From contig AP025054.1 of assembly GCA_036186865.1 (NCBI GenBank), forward strand, positions 25,176,596 through 25,240,595: DNA of 64,000 nt, written 5' to 3'. This stretch comes from Eustoma russellianum (taxonomy: Eukaryota; Streptophyta; Magnoliopsida; Gentianales; Gentianaceae). A program made the translations under genes and the position numbers. Below the pieces are notes generated by a model. It was given only the letters and a program-made list of their open reading frames with translations. It searched no databases and was not told where the DNA came from. Shown one piece after another: positions 34,567 through 46,290 of this stretch (positions are counted from its first letter, which is position 1; each line of letters begins with the position of its first letter).

Positions 34567-37500
34567 TGTAGCGCTCCGCTCCCAAGCCCTAGCATCGGGA
34601 ACAGTGCACCCGCCGTATCTCACTAAGGAAAATACAAGGCGTCGAATAAATCTCTTACATGCCAGAAATGACGTAGAAATTTTTCTCGCAGAAACGTAAA
34701 TCATAACTTAAATTAAACTCCAATAATCGTCATCACATTCGTGATTAGAAATTCTGATAATAAAAGTAGTAGAGAAGTCTGTGAAAATCCCCAAAAGATA
34801 ACTACGAAAATCAGCTGCAGAGTTCCCCTCGTATCCTAGCTGCAGCTATCAACCAGCCCACTCAGCTATGTCCGTCCCGTCCTCAACAAAGATGTGCTCG
34901 TAGTCCTCATCCGGCTCACCTGGGAAGTAGGGGTGAGTGACAGAAATCACCCAATAGATGCCCGCCTCAAACCAATACAAAACGTACATACCGAAATGAC
35001 ATAGCCACATACCACATAGACATGATATAACCACATAGCACATAAATATAAGATAACATGCATAATATAAAGTAAATACGGTAGGTAAAACACTCCACAT
35101 AAAAATGCGCAAGTACGTGATGCATGCTCAATCAACGTGTCACACGCAACAAAGTCATGTCACACATAATGCCAATATCCATACCGTGCAATGCATGAAC
35201 CCGGGCCCTACTGAGTGGCTGCAGGTCGTACACCCCACAGTCACCATACTGAGTGTGTGTGGCCGCGCCACTACACACCATCCTGAGTGTCGTGGCCCCG
35301 CCACCGTACACCATCCTGAGCGCCCGTGACCCGTACGTCACGACCCGCCATCATGCAATGCACGTGCCATGAATGCAATAACACAATCGCCTGAGGCCCC
35401 TGGCCCATCCTCACCATCCTCCGGCACTCAATATCTGGCTTTGTGAAATTTTTGAATATTGGAAAGTTGTTATTTATCGCCACACTTATTTTTCCTTAGC
35501 TTGTATTAGTTTACTAGAATTTTCTACTAATTTTCCCTATGTTTCCCTTACTTAATTCTATTTATTACTGTTAATTTTTAGTTACTTAAATTTACCAAAC
35601 TTCAGAAATTAAGTGAAAATAATTTAATTTTAACCTTTTATATTTTCTGGAATTTATTTGAATTCTTATTGGTATTTAATTATATTTTCCTGGCCTGATT
35701 CACCACGCCCGATACATTTTTTTTGAGAGGTTAATGGGCCGCCTTCGGTCCGACCCGCTGGCCAGTCGACCCGGTCCGTTGGCCGGCTTGTTCTCTGCTT
35801 TAATTTAATTATTTATTTATTTATCTAATTTGATGTTCCACCAGTGGCAACGCGCACTGTGATTTGTTTTTCGATCCCAACCCCCATTTCCTCCTATTTC
35901 CAGTCTATAGGAACCTATTCTAAGGCCAAAACACAACTTCTTAAAGACTCCTAATGTAAAAGTTCCCCCTTTCCCCATTTCTTAAGGATATTTTGTTTTC
36001 GATTCAATCATACCACCAATTTCACACACACATACACGCACATAGCAGCCATAAATAATATATCTCATGCTTTCCAACATATACAAGATTTACAACTTAA
36101 ACAAATAAAAACAACGAAACAAAATTTACAACTTAAACAAGTAAACAACGAAACACATTAGTATACCATCAAAGCATGCATGAATCATATCCGTTTGAGG
36201 GGGAAGAGGCACCTACCTTTTTGACGAATTAACTTCCTTCTCTTCTATGCTCGAATCTACACAATTGTAGTATTGAAATCAATACCTAATAACAAAGGTT
36301 AATTTGACTTACTTAAAATAATTAATTCATATCTTTCTATTTTTTTTTTCTTGTAAGGGTGAATTTCCAAATCAGTTTCACAGCATTGCTATGCAACATA
36401 CATTCACTGAAACGTGAATTTATATGTCTTACACACACATATCAGTACATATCACATTTAACAATTCAATTACATTCTGCATATATACGTTCTTCGCAAA
36501 TGTATGGATTTTGAATCTTTAGGCAAAGCAATAAGTAAACTTCAGCCTGCAAATATCTTTTGGCAACAAAAGGAAAAAAAAGGCTTCGGTATATTCATTT
36601 CCTTTTCTTTCATTTTGTCCCACATTGTTTGTTGCCTATAATTATAGTTGAAAATGAGAAACGTATTCCATAAACAATTCCTTCACTTTGCTCAAGCATT
36701 CCATCTATTTCCGTTCAAGTGAAATCTTAGTTTATTAAGCATCCCTGCCCGCGGCCCCAAAGTGGGTGAAACAACAAGATTTATGCAAATTCTATACATA
36801 TATACGCATAATCGATACATAAATACAACAATTACATATATTTTTGTACATCAAACTATGCAAATCACAAATACGTATGCATGATCCAATTTGATATAAA
36901 ATAGCATAATAACGTTAGAAAATCATAGTAAATATAGCAAGGATACTTGCCTAGTGTCTCGATTATACGTACTATGCGAAGGATTGGGGTTGAATGAACC
37001 AAGAGTTGATCGAATTTCCTCCCTAAAACTGGCGGCAGAGAGCTGCAGTTTCTTCAAGAAAATAGGCAGGCTGATTTTTTTTTTTACAATTGCTTTGGAG
37101 AAATAGACTGCCGTTTATTGAATTTTGAAGTATGAAGAATTGGTTGAATTCTCCTTATATGTTATAGCCAAATTGCTGCTAATTTTTGGAGGATAAAGCT
37201 GTTGGCCGAATTCCATGTTTGGGGGAATAACCGTTGGCTTTTGATGAATATTGTGGGGTTGGCCATTTGTTTGCAAATTGCAATACAAGGGATAAAGAAA
37301 TCAAATTAAAGGTTGGAAGAATTTAGGGTAGCTGCTGGCGTGAAGCTTAGATTTTTTTTTTGAAGAATAAGGAACGGCTGGAAGTGGCGTTCCTGGGAGA
37401 AATAAGGGCCGGCCAATTTGATTTTGATGAATGGGAAGGAATTGTGTTGTGTAGGTGTATAGATATAGTTGTGTGGTAGGTAAAATCTTAAGATATTCAA

Positions 37501-37693
37501 GTTATCTTATTCTAGTTTGAATTTGTAATTTGATTTAAACTTTATCTTTTACTTCCTAGGCATATTAAGATTTGTATTTAATGCAATAAAATCTATCTTA
37601 TCCCCTTTCCTAGTCACATTAGGTTTCCTAAGATTTTTATCTTTGATTTATTATTTTTTTTTCTTTTGCACCCTCCGTGCACGGGGCATAACA
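34567..37693 (-). mobile_element. Solo gypsy LTR (3127 bp, minus), TSD CTAAC
   Basis: CTAAC lies at 34562-34566 and 37694-37698, and the integrase reading is continuous when the LTR is removed. On the minus strand it starts TGTTATGCCCCGTGCACGG and ends GGAGCGCTACA. It resembles LTR D. It contains a minisatellite (35170-35345) and the terminal GTGCACCCGCCGTATCTC block (34604-34621). There is no coding capacity, and ORFs across it are chance. Confidence 0.93.
35170..35345 (-). repeat. GC-rich minisatellite in minus solo LTR
   Basis: Units of about 40-45 bp contain CACCATCCTGAGTG followed by GTGGCC(G/C)CGCCAC and GTACACC. Three to four degenerate copies lie at 0.6-0.8 kb from the LTR 3' end. 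The base composition is much richer in GC than the surroundings. Confidence 0.8.
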
Positions 37694-38099
37694 CTAACAT
37701 TGGTTATTTCAAGGTGTTTGGTTTTAAGTGTTTTATACTTAACACCAAAGATAACTTGAATAAACTCGATTTCAAAGCAGATGAACGAATTTTTATGGGA
37801 TATGCTCAAAATAACAAGGCATTTAGGGTATATAACAAAAGGAGTATGAAAGTTGAAGATTCAATTCATATCAAGTTTAGTGAACTCTTTGAGGATGAAC
37901 CATGCATAAATATGATTATGATGAAGAAATAATTGAAGTAAGTCATATTGAAAAATTTGAGAATCCAAAAGGAAGTATTGTCATTGACCTTAAGATTTAT
38001 CCACTTGAAAATGTACCTAAGGTTGAAGATGAAGAAGTGAGAGGAGACAGTTCAAATTTACCGGATTTATATAAATATAAGAAAGACCATCCAGGAGTA

Positions 38100-39060
38100 T
38101 TGATATTAGGAGAAACAAGTCAAGGCATATTGACTAGAAGAAAATTTAATGAAAATGCCTTCATTTCACAAGTTGAGCCTAAGAATATAAAAGATGCTAT
38201 AAATGATGAAGATTGGGTATTAGCCATGCAAGAAGAACTAAATCAATTTGAAAGAAGTGATGTTTGAGAATTGGTGGCTAAACCTAGTGATTACCCATAA
38301 TTGGCACAGAATGAGTATTTAGAAACAAAATGGATGATAAAAGAAACATCACTAGAAACAAAGCTAGGTTAGTAGCTCAAGGATGTAGGCAAAAAGAGGG
38401 TATAGACTATGATGAGACTTTTGCCCTCGTAGCAAGATTAGAAGCTATTAGGATGCTATTAACATGTGCATGCTATAAGGATTTGAAACTATATCAAATG
38501 GATGTGAAATCCGCATTCTAGAATAGAATAATCAAGATCAAGTGTATGTAGCTCAACCATCAAGGTTTGAAAATCATGTATTTAAACTAAAAAGGCTCTT
38601 TATGGACTTAAACAAGCCCCTAGAGCATGATATGAAAGACTAAGTAACTTCTTACTTGAAAATGAGTTTTCAAGAGAAAAAATCGACACTACTCTTTTTA
38701 TTAAAGAACAAGGAAACCATCAATTACTTGTTCAAATTTATATGGATGATATTATATTTGGTGTCATTAATGATTCTCTTTGTGAGCATTTGCTAAATTC
38801 ATGGAAGGAGAATTTGAGATGAGCATGATGGGTCAACTCAATTACTTCCTTGGACTTCAAATAAAGCAAACTCAAGATAGAGTATACATATCCCAAACGA
38901 AGTACACCAAGGATCTACTCAAGTGTACAAGTTTGAGGATGGAAGAAGTGTGAGCACACCAATGACTACAAGTACAAAGCTCGACAAAGACGAAAATGGA
39001 AAGCCGGTTGAGGTAACCAAATATAGGGGTATGATTGGTAGCTACATTATTTAACCGCTA
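38100..39060 (+). pseudogene. Copia A reverse transcriptase
   Basis: It begins ILGETSQGILTRRKFNENAF and IKDAINDEDWVLAMQEELNQF (38130-38250). It continues NKARLVAQGCRQKEGIDYDE and LYQMDVKSAF (38355-38520). The catalytic YMDD is intact at 38739-38750 (QIYMDDIIFG), followed by MGQLNYFLGLQIKQTQ and VYISQTKYTKDLLK. At least six stops or shifts separate these blocks, so there is no functional enzyme despite the intact box. Confidence 0.88.
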
Positions 39061-39071
39061 GTAGACCAGAT

Positions 39072-39678
39072 ATGTTGCATGTTGTGTGTTTATGTGCTAG
39101 ATTTCGAAGTATACCTAAGGAATCGCATATAGTTGCCATGAAACGTATTTTTAGGTATTTGAAAGGAACTTTGAACTTTGGGTTATTTTATCCCAAAAAT
39201 AGGAGTTTCGATTTAAGAGGGTATAGTGACTCTGACTACGCCGAAAACCTAGTCGATAGAAAAAGCACCTCCGGGACATTTCAATTCCTTGGAGATTGCT
39301 TAGTTTCTTGGTTCTCCAAGAAACAAAATAGTGTGTCACTTTCAATGACGGAATCCGAATATGTGTCGCCCGCTTCATGTTGTGCCCAACTACTTTGGAT
39401 GATAAACACCTTGAATGATTAAAAGGTCAAGTTTGAAAAAGTTCCTATTCTATGTGATAACACATCAGCCATAAGTATAGCATAAAGCCTGGTACACCAT
39501 AGTAACCAAATATATTGAAGTGAAACATCACTTTATAAGGAATTGCATTAAAAAAGGATTGGTATGTGTTGAATTTGTTCCAACCAATGACCAACTAACG
39601 GATATATTTGCCAAATCCCTTTCTACTAAGACATTCGAATCAATTAGAAAAAGATTAGGAATGATAAACAATGTTTAG
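39072..39678 (+). pseudogene. Copia A RNase H
   Basis: It encodes RIFRYLKGTLNFGLFYP, LRGYSDSDYAENLVDRKSTS and SLSMTESEYVSPASC (Asp and Glu catalytic regions), then after a stop IEVKHHFIRNCIKKG and VPTNDQLTDIFAKSLS, ending at the natural TAG at 39676. Two stops or shifts lie near 39420-39510. Confidence 0.88.
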
Positions 39679-39712
39679 AGGGTCAAAACTACAAATTTCA
39701 AAAATAGGGCAT

Positions 39713-39810
39713 ACATGGATGGATCCATTTATTAAACTGAGGGATCCATGTGCATCGATCGCTAACATCGATCGATCGATATACATCAATCGCAGACGTC
39801 GATCGATGTC
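39713..39810. repeat. ATCGATCGAT palindrome cluster upstream of the extra ORF
   Basis: It holds CATGGATGGATCCATT, GGATCCATG, CATCGATCGCTAACATCGATC, CATCGATCGATCGAT and GTCGATCGATGTCGAT. The same motif set occurs in both LTRs (30600-30820 and 42040-42246). Its recurrence only before the extra ORF suggests a shared regulatory or structural module (inference). Confidence 0.75.
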
Positions 39811-40044
39811 GATTTCTATATTATAACTTCTGTCAAAATCACGATTTCACTCATTTCCAAATCACAAAAATCGATTGACCCTCTCAGAAACACTGCGTTT
39901 CTTCTCCAAAAACGATCCCTCTCTTCAATTTCATCTCATAATCAAAGTTTCATCACTTCCACACTTGATTCTTTCCATCTACCTTCAAATTCCTTCATCC
40001 TACCTTATAAATTTCTCTCTCTCAAGCCCTAATTTTTCTTCAAA

Positions 40045-41370
40045 ATGTCAACAAGGAGAATAAACACCACAAAACGGGCAAGAACAACTCAAAGTGAAGG
40101 AGAAGGGTTAAGCAACCCTCCCCAAGGACAATCTTTTCAGATCCAAGCAAGAACTCAACCAAGGAGGAAGCAATCTATGGACTTTAGTCAAGCCCATGTA
40201 TTGGCCTAATTACGGAGTGGCTTAAACTTCTCAAAATTTCCATGGATCAAGACTAGGCCAAAAATGCCTTGGGAACCATTCCCACCAAGTAATGTTAGAT
40301 AAATCACTAGGCATTCCCAAAGTTGCGAGAGAGATGAACGAGCAACCATTCCTCTTAAATTTCTTAGAATAAATGACATTATAAGCAATAATGAATTGAG
40401 CCCTATCATTGAATGGTTGGATATCCAACAATGGAGGAATATTTGACTCGAAAGGGAGATGGACAAAATGTCCACTAGGTACACTAGGCTTTTCTATGCA
40501 AACCTATGGGTCAAATACATCAATGATCTTCCATTAGCTTTGCACACTATCATTGATGAAACTCACATTGAATGGGATGTTGGAACCATTTGTGAACTAA
40601 TTGGAGTACCAAACGAGGGGTATTTTGAGTTTGATGTTTTGAAGTGGGATACGGGGTGATGGAAAGTCACTAAAGATGAAGTAAAGACGCTCTTAGATTA
40701 TCACCCAACCAAGAACACAAATGATATGCCCTTAAAATAACGAACCCTACTTGCCATAGTTACTTTTTGTATCAATGGAAAATCCGCAAAAGGGCCTCGG
40801 AACCTGGACTTCTACATTTCCTTCCGCATAGCAAGCCGAGAGAAAATAAATTTGGAGAGCTTTTCATGAAAAATGTGATTGAGGATGCAACAAAGCAAAA
40901 CAAAGCATTCTCGTATAGTAATCTCATTTATTGGATGCTAGTGAAATCGGAGGGTGTATATAGATGATACGGTTCTTGACCAAATCACACATAAAGATTA
41001 TTATTATAAGGTCAACATCCAACAAGTGCTCAAGGCTGTGAAAGAAGCTATGAAGGGATGGGCACAAGAAGAAGAAGCGGGTGAAGGGGCGGGTGATCTG
41101 AAAGAGGCACAAATTCCCATGCCCAACACCCAAGAAGTACCTAGTGGCTTGACCTCAAATGTTTCGGAACTTCAAGCTCAAGTTACTACCATTCAACAAG
41201 AGGTCAGTAAGCTAAGAGGCAAAGTAATGGTGCACGAATCACGATTTGCCAAGCTCAAAGACAAAATGAAGGCGTGCATCCTCGTAATAACCTTCTCATC
41301 TGATGAAGACTATTCTTCTTATTCCTCATTTATCCCCCGTTTATCCCCATTTCACATTTTTAGCTTCTAG
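40045..41370 (+). pseudogene. Extra ORF between RNase H and PPT of copia A
   Basis: The ATG at 40045 follows a C/T-rich leader. The product begins MSTRRINTTKRARTTQSEGE and QARTQPRRKQ, a basic N-terminus of about 45 residues. A middle domain follows with FLRINDIISNNELSPIIEWL, RLFYANLWVKYINDLP and IEWDVGTICELIGVPNEGYF. Then come NKAFSYSNLIYWMLVKSEGV and a C-terminal coiled coil (VSELQAQVTTIQQEVSKLRG). Most of it lies in one frame, with about six stops and two shifts near 40760 and 40960. It has no transmembrane segment, so it is not an obvious envelope. The middle domain resembles the plant family annotated as putative plant transposon protein; this is recognition from memory and unverified. 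The original size was about 440 residues. Confidence 0.6.
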
Positions 41371-41870
41371 CTTAGATACATTATCGGCTTATGTATTCGC
41401 TAAACTTTGTTGTGTTTTGAAGTTTTTAATGACAGCTTATGTTTATCTTCAATTATTGTTTTTGATTCATTCAAAAAAGGGGAGAAGTGTATATTGCTTG
41501 ATCTTGATGGTTGTATCTTGATGGTTACTTGCTTGCCTGATATTGATGTAAAAATGAAAATTTTGGCACGATTGGCACATATGGCATGATGCACACATTT
41601 GATGCATGTTTCGTTGAGGGGGAGTCTTTTGATATTATTTGATGCATGTTTGGTTGAGGGGGAGTCTTTTGATATTTTCAACAAATTCATTGGTTTTGGG
41701 AATACTATTTATTAAGGGTAAGTTTTGGATATGTTAACATGTTTTATGGGAAAGTATAAAATGCATGTCCTAGTGGGGAGTTTGAAAATTTCAAGTTTGA
41801 AACCTTAGTTAGATCAAATGTAAATTTTCAAGCAAAAACATCTTTTAAATATCTTGTTTTTGAAATCATC
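41371..41870 (+). other. 3' untranslated region of copia A
   Basis: No coding evidence is seen. A short GATGCATGTTTNGTTGAGGGGGAGTCTTTTGATATT unit occurs twice in tandem (about 41601-41637 and 41641-41677), with PPT-like GAGGGGGAG in each. The overlapping short ORFs on both strands are noise. Confidence 0.6.
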
Positions 41871-41882
41871 AAAAAGGGGGAG
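41871..41882 (+). other. Polypurine tract of copia A
   Basis: AAAAAGGGGGAG lies 2 bp before the 3' LTR start TGTTGGATATG. Confidence 0.88.
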
Positions 41883-41884
41883 AT

Positions 41885-43177
41885 TGTTGGATATGAAATG
41901 TTTTTATGATATAAAAAGATGTTTTGAATGAGTTAAAATGAAAATTCACACTTGGAGTTTGAATCAAAATGAGAAAAACACACTGAGACGTCAATCTCTC
42001 ATATGGATTGATTGATGTATACATCAGCCTCTCAAGGAGAGACATGGATTGAACCATGTTAGAGTTGTTCCAGTTTGGAACCTTTCTGTACAATATGGAT
42101 CTTTCAAAAGCTTGACATCGATCGATCGATGTGACTTTCAGTCTCTAAAATAGAGACTTCGATCGGTCGATGTAAAGGAAGTTCAAAACTAGAAACTCTC
42201 TGGAGGACATCGATCTCTCAGCCCAGAAACATCGATCGATTGATGTCCCCCTAGAATTCAAATTTGTATGACTATTGGATCAAAATACAAGGGAGATTCA
42301 TGGTGTTCTCTCTATCCAATCTTGCTCAAATTTCTTATGGACTTTTCCCTAACATAATACATGCTTCCTTGACTATTATATCCATGTCTAAGATTCTCTA
42401 GGGTGGTTTTGGAGGAAGAAATCAATCCATAGAGTGGCTAAAGAATTTTTTCAAATTCTCAAGACTTGGAGATTTACTTCAGGACATGAGGGAGGCTCCA
42501 AAAACGCGGTGAACACCTCTTATAAGTTGAAGAAGCTCAGATGAGGCAAACATGCACTTTCACCATCATCAAGCTTCATCCTCGATTGTTGTATATTTCT
42601 CTCATATGTGTAAAATTTCATAAAGCTTGTTAAGCCTTTCTTTGTTCTTCATTGTTGTATATTGAGCTAGTGAGTCTGACACAAGAAGAAACATAAATAT
42701 TTGATCTCTTTCTTGTGTTTTAGACTAGTGAGAAAGTGTGATCCCCACTACTTCCTTTAACTCACTGTGAGAAAGTTCTTGAGAGAACTTTGTTGAAGTT
42801 GTGAGGTAGCAAGAAGTTGTTTTTACTTAGAGCTGAAGTTGTTGTAGTTGCACAAAGGTGTTTTGTGCAAGAAGTAGTTATTGTGGTTGCTTACACTAAG
42901 TTGTTAGTGTAAGTATAGGTGTGGTTGTTCTTATTAGCTTTAATAAGAAGAGTGGTTGTTAAAAATCCACTTTGGCAACAAAGTGGTAGTGGAGTAGAAT
43001 TATTTACGATTCGAACCACTCTATATGCGGTGTACTCATTCATTGTCTCTCATCTCCCATTCTTTCTTTGATTTTGAATTTCCATTTGAGTTGAAGAAAA
43101 CTAAAAATCAGAAAATTCTGAAAAATTGCCCAACACTCTGTTCATCCCCCTCTAGAGTGTTTGTTACGGACCTAACA
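41885..43177 (+). repeat. 3' LTR of copia A (1293 bp)
   Basis: It starts TGTTGGATATGAAATG and ends ACGGACCTAACA, matching the 5' LTR throughout with scattered substitutions. It carries the same ATCGATCGAT module at 42115-42246, where some palindromes have point changes. After 43177 the gypsy B LTR resumes. Confidence 0.92.
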
Positions 43178-44063
43178 GACTACACGGGAGATCATTCGAT
43201 ATGTTGTGGCTATTGTTCTTATAATATGAAAAGTGCTATAGCCAACTTAGAAATGCCATGTTTATGAAAGTTACGAAAAAATACGAATATGTCTTGTTTT
43301 AAAACATTTTATGATACATAAACTATTTACGTACTTGCATGAGCATTTGACATGTATTCCAAACTATCAACATTTACTCATCCTATACTCATCAGTATGA
43401 AAGGAAAATGGGCGTAAGGAAAGCACCTAGATTTGGGACTTAGCATAATTTATGATTGAGAAATTAAGAATGAATGAATGATAATTAAGTTATCAGAATA
43501 TTGATAAATGAAAGTGAAGGTTTATCCTTTTACGCTCTTTATCTGCTTATGTGCTGTTTACATTACCTGCTTTACTCATCACTTTACTTGTGAATGGAGA
43601 CGTGTTATGTTCATTGTTTTTACTATATTTATTTTATTACCCCGTCTCCCATTCATGATCCACATGACGAACCTAGGCGGAAATACTTGCTGGGCGATTC
43701 GTTATCGCTCATCCTATATTTTATCATCTTGCAGAGCCCCACGATCAGGACTTGGACTATCTAGATGATGAGCCGAGGGTAGGATATCCATGAGCAGTCT
43801 AGAGGGCCCAGCTAATAAATTGTACTTTTACTATTTCAGATATGTAATCATATCCTTGATGCACTGATGACATTGTACTCAGAGTTAGTTTATGATGTAT
43901 ACATGTCGCTTATATTTTATTATGTCTATTTTATGATGCTTCTGCTATCCTGTACATGTTTATGCCGACATGCACATAGATGTTATCGACTCCTTGTACT
44001 TCTGGTAGCAAAGTATGGCAGGTGCACCGTGCCGAGACCTTAATCCGGGTGGGACGATAAAGG

Positions 44064-44075
44064 TGGTATCAAGCC
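44064..44075 (+). other. Primer binding site of gypsy B
   Basis: TGGTATCAAGCC follows the decayed LTR end near 44059. It corresponds to the tRNA-iMet site with one base lost. A leader related to that of gypsy A follows to 44351. Confidence 0.7.
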
Positions 44076-44351
44076 TAGGCTCTAGATCCACAGCAAGCAA
44101 CATAAGATAAACAACAACATGTACTTAGGCTATGATCTTAGTGTCTACGTTATGATTTTAGACTGAGTGTGCCAGCCTTTGAATAGATTCCGTGAAACGG
44201 TTCAGTAGGGATTATTAGAATAACCTTGCCTAAGGTAGTAACGGATAAAACACTTAGAGTGTTCTTTTAAGAATATGAACAGAGCATTTAATTTGAAATT
44301 TTATTTATGTTTTATGTGCACTTATTGTGTGAAATTGATTGTGTCGATAGG

Positions 44352-45539
44352 ATAGCATAGCGATCATGTGGTAGAGCGCAAGCTGATAGAAAGGCATAGT
44401 TACGTCTACCACACAGGCACCACCAGCTGCAGATCTGGTACCGCCACAACCAGAGCATGTTCCACCTGTGCAGGCACATGCCTCAGGAAATGTACCACAT
44501 GCAATTCTAAATGTCCTGATATAGCTTGGTCAGGCAGTCGGGAATGCACAGGCTACAGCTGCAACACCACCCCCACAGTCGCAACAGCAAGTGGGCACCC
44601 GATTCTCTTTTGGGGAGCTTAAGAGGTCCTCGAGTACCTAGTTTTGAGGGGGACCAGATCCATATGAGGCCGAGAAGTGGCTGGATGCGGTAGAAAATTG
44701 TTTTGATCTGATATAGGTGGTGGATGAGATTAAGGCGCTGATTATCCAGCCATTTCTGATTGGCAAGGCCAATGAGTAGTGGAAGACTAATATTCAGCAA
44801 CTGATCAGGCCAATCGCATGGTCCAAATTTATGGAGTAGTTTTGGAAGTTTTACATTCCTCCATCTGTGACGATGCAAAAGATTGGAGAGTTCGAGTCTC
44901 TAAGACAAGAGGCCGGTGTTACTCTTTCAGAGTACACTAATTGATTCATTGCATTGGGCCGCTTTGTTCCTTCAGTTATGGCACACAAGAGACTTAAGAT
45001 GATCAAGTTTGAGCGCAGCCTTAATTCGAAGATCAGGCCCTTGATTGTCAATGCAAATATAAGTAATGTCGGTCAGCTGTTAGATGCGTGCTACAGAGTG
45101 AAACAGGACATTACTCAGAGAGACAAGGAGGCCAGATGCAAGAGGCCTCGAGATACTACAGATGTTCGGTCCAAGCAATAGACCAAGTTTCAGCGGAGGA
45201 CAGGCAGACTATGCCAGTTCCAACACCAGCCTTAGGCGCAACGTCAGCAACAGATCCACCGACAACCCCCATCCTAGCACCAGACTTAGTAGTAGTGTCC
45301 TCAAGCACTAGCTATTCCAAGATGACAGCAGTGTTAGAAGCAGCACGCGAAAGAATCCTGCATGGGGATAGGAGCTTGTTTTGGATGCGGTAGGACTAGG
45401 CATATAATCAAAGATTGTTCAACAAGGAAGAATAGGATGTAGGGAGGTGCACAGTAGTAGGGAGGACGTCCAGGGGTGAATGCCCAAGTCCATGTTATGA
45501 CAGACACTGAGGTAGAGGATGCACCAGACGTTTTGACAT
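44352..45539 (+). pseudogene. Gypsy B gag
   Basis: The start codon is degraded (ATA at 44352 where gypsy A has ATG). The capsid region at 44600-45100 shows EKWLDAVENCFDLI, LIIQPFLIGKANE, FWKFYIPPSVTMQKIGEFES, RLKMIKFERSLNSKIR and LLDACYRVKQDITQRDKEAR. A linker and a zinc knuckle follow at 45377-45418 (CFGCGRTRHIIKDC, with Arg replacing the Gly of GH). About six stops or shifts occur. It ends at the intron-like donor at 45540. Confidence 0.82.
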
Positions 45540-45685
45540 GTATTCTTGATTACAAAGTTTAAATACGATTGATATTTACCTTTTTAAATGTTAAGCTGCA
45601 CTGTTGATTAACTATTTCAGAAATCCATTATGATATTTTGTGCTTAATTTAGAAACCCTATACTTGAATTGTGAATGTAATCTAG
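45540..45685 (+). other. Intron-like segment 1 of gypsy B
   Basis: This 146-bp non-coding segment lies between the gag end (DVLT) and the protease start, at the codon where gypsy A has 82 bp. The donor is T-GTATTC and the acceptor TCTAG is slightly decayed. The extra length looks like an internal insertion around 45590-45640. Confidence 0.55.
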
Positions 45686-46290
45686 TGCGATTTTAGTAAA
45701 CATTGTTCTGGCGAATGTGTTGTTCGACAGTGGCACAAGCTACTTGTTTGTGTCTAAAAGGTATGACAGGAACCTGAGGAGCTGCCCTGCCTGGCTGGAA
45801 ACTCTCTATAGAGTTCATGTAGCTGGAGACCAGATCATCATTTCGCACCATCTGTATAAGAATTGAAGCATTGAGATGGAGGGTCGGCCGTTCGAGGGGA
45901 CATTGATTCCAATCAAGATGGGAGATTTTGATATGCTTCTGGGTATGGATTGATTTTTCCAGAACCATGCTCACATCGCTTGTCGAGGGAAGCGGGCAGT
46001 CATCAAGAATCTGGGCTGAGAGGAGGTTACCTACTAGGGTAACAACAAGTTGAAGAAGGCTCCACAGAATGTTTACCTGACTGCATCTCAGGCATTTAGA
46101 GCATTGAGGAAAGGAGATGCCGGATTTCTTGTATATGCCCTCGATGCTGAGTCCGAGATGCCTTGGCTCGATAGGATTCCAGTAGTTCGAGAGTTTCTTT
46201 ACGTGTTTTCAGATGGTTTGCCAGGCTTGTCACCTGATCGAGAGATTGTGTTTGAGATTAATGTTGTACCTGGAGCATAACCGATATCTA
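45686..46290 (+). pseudogene. Gypsy B protease
   Basis: It encodes ANVLFDSGTSYLFVSKRYDR with catalytic DSG, WLETLYRVHVAGDQIIISHH, FEGTLIPIKMGDFDMLLGMD and, after stops, KKAPQNVYLTASQAFRALRK and IPVVREFLYVFSDGLPGLSP leading into RT. Four stops are visible. Confidence 0.82.

Larger units (their letters stand above)
33651..37930 (+). pseudogene. Copia A integrase, split by a solo LTR
   Basis: The pre-integrase domain has LTQLWHRPLGHISFKTFKEI (33883) and, after a stop, GLCDTCQKAKLVKASF (33994), the zinc-binding His and Cys pairs. The catalytic core follows with YIFVVVDDFSRYSWVKF (34137), KSDREGEFDGEFQEF, NFSAPRNPQQNDVVEKKNRT (34342, holding the last Glu) and AEAVNTACHVINRVYL. The gene is interrupted after GRVPN at 34566 and resumes at 37699 with IGYFKVFGFKCFIL, DERIFMGYAQNNKAFRVYN and VEDSIHIKFSE. 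Three stops or shifts occur besides the insertion. Confidence 0.88.
30457..43177 (+). mobile_element. Copia A: large Ty1/copia (SIRE-like) element with an extra 3' ORF
   Basis: Two LTRs of 1289 and 1293 bp flank PBS, gag, protease, integrase, RT, RNase H, a long 3' region with an extra ORF, and a PPT. The integrase-before-RT order is that of Ty1/copia. Two zinc knuckles, long gag coiled coils and the AAAAAGGGGGAGATTGTTGG PPT/LTR junction suggest a SIRE-like lineage (inference). Flanking 5-mers AGTTA and GACTA look like a decayed target duplication. Comparison with 20652-20695 shows the empty site was about GAGACTA. The element is broken by stops and by the solo LTR at 34567-37693. Confidence 0.9.
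27707..44059 (+). repeat. 5' LTR of gypsy B, interrupted by copia A
   Basis: The two pieces, 27707-30456 and 43178-44059, join to about 3.63 kb. It starts TGTTACACCATGAC. The join across copia A matches the uninterrupted gypsy A LTR: TTCATATTTGGTACATAAG then GACTACACGGGAGATCATTCG, compared with 20652-20695. The end near 44059 (GGGACGATA) has lost the usual GCGCTACA but lies next to a PBS. Confidence 0.85.
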
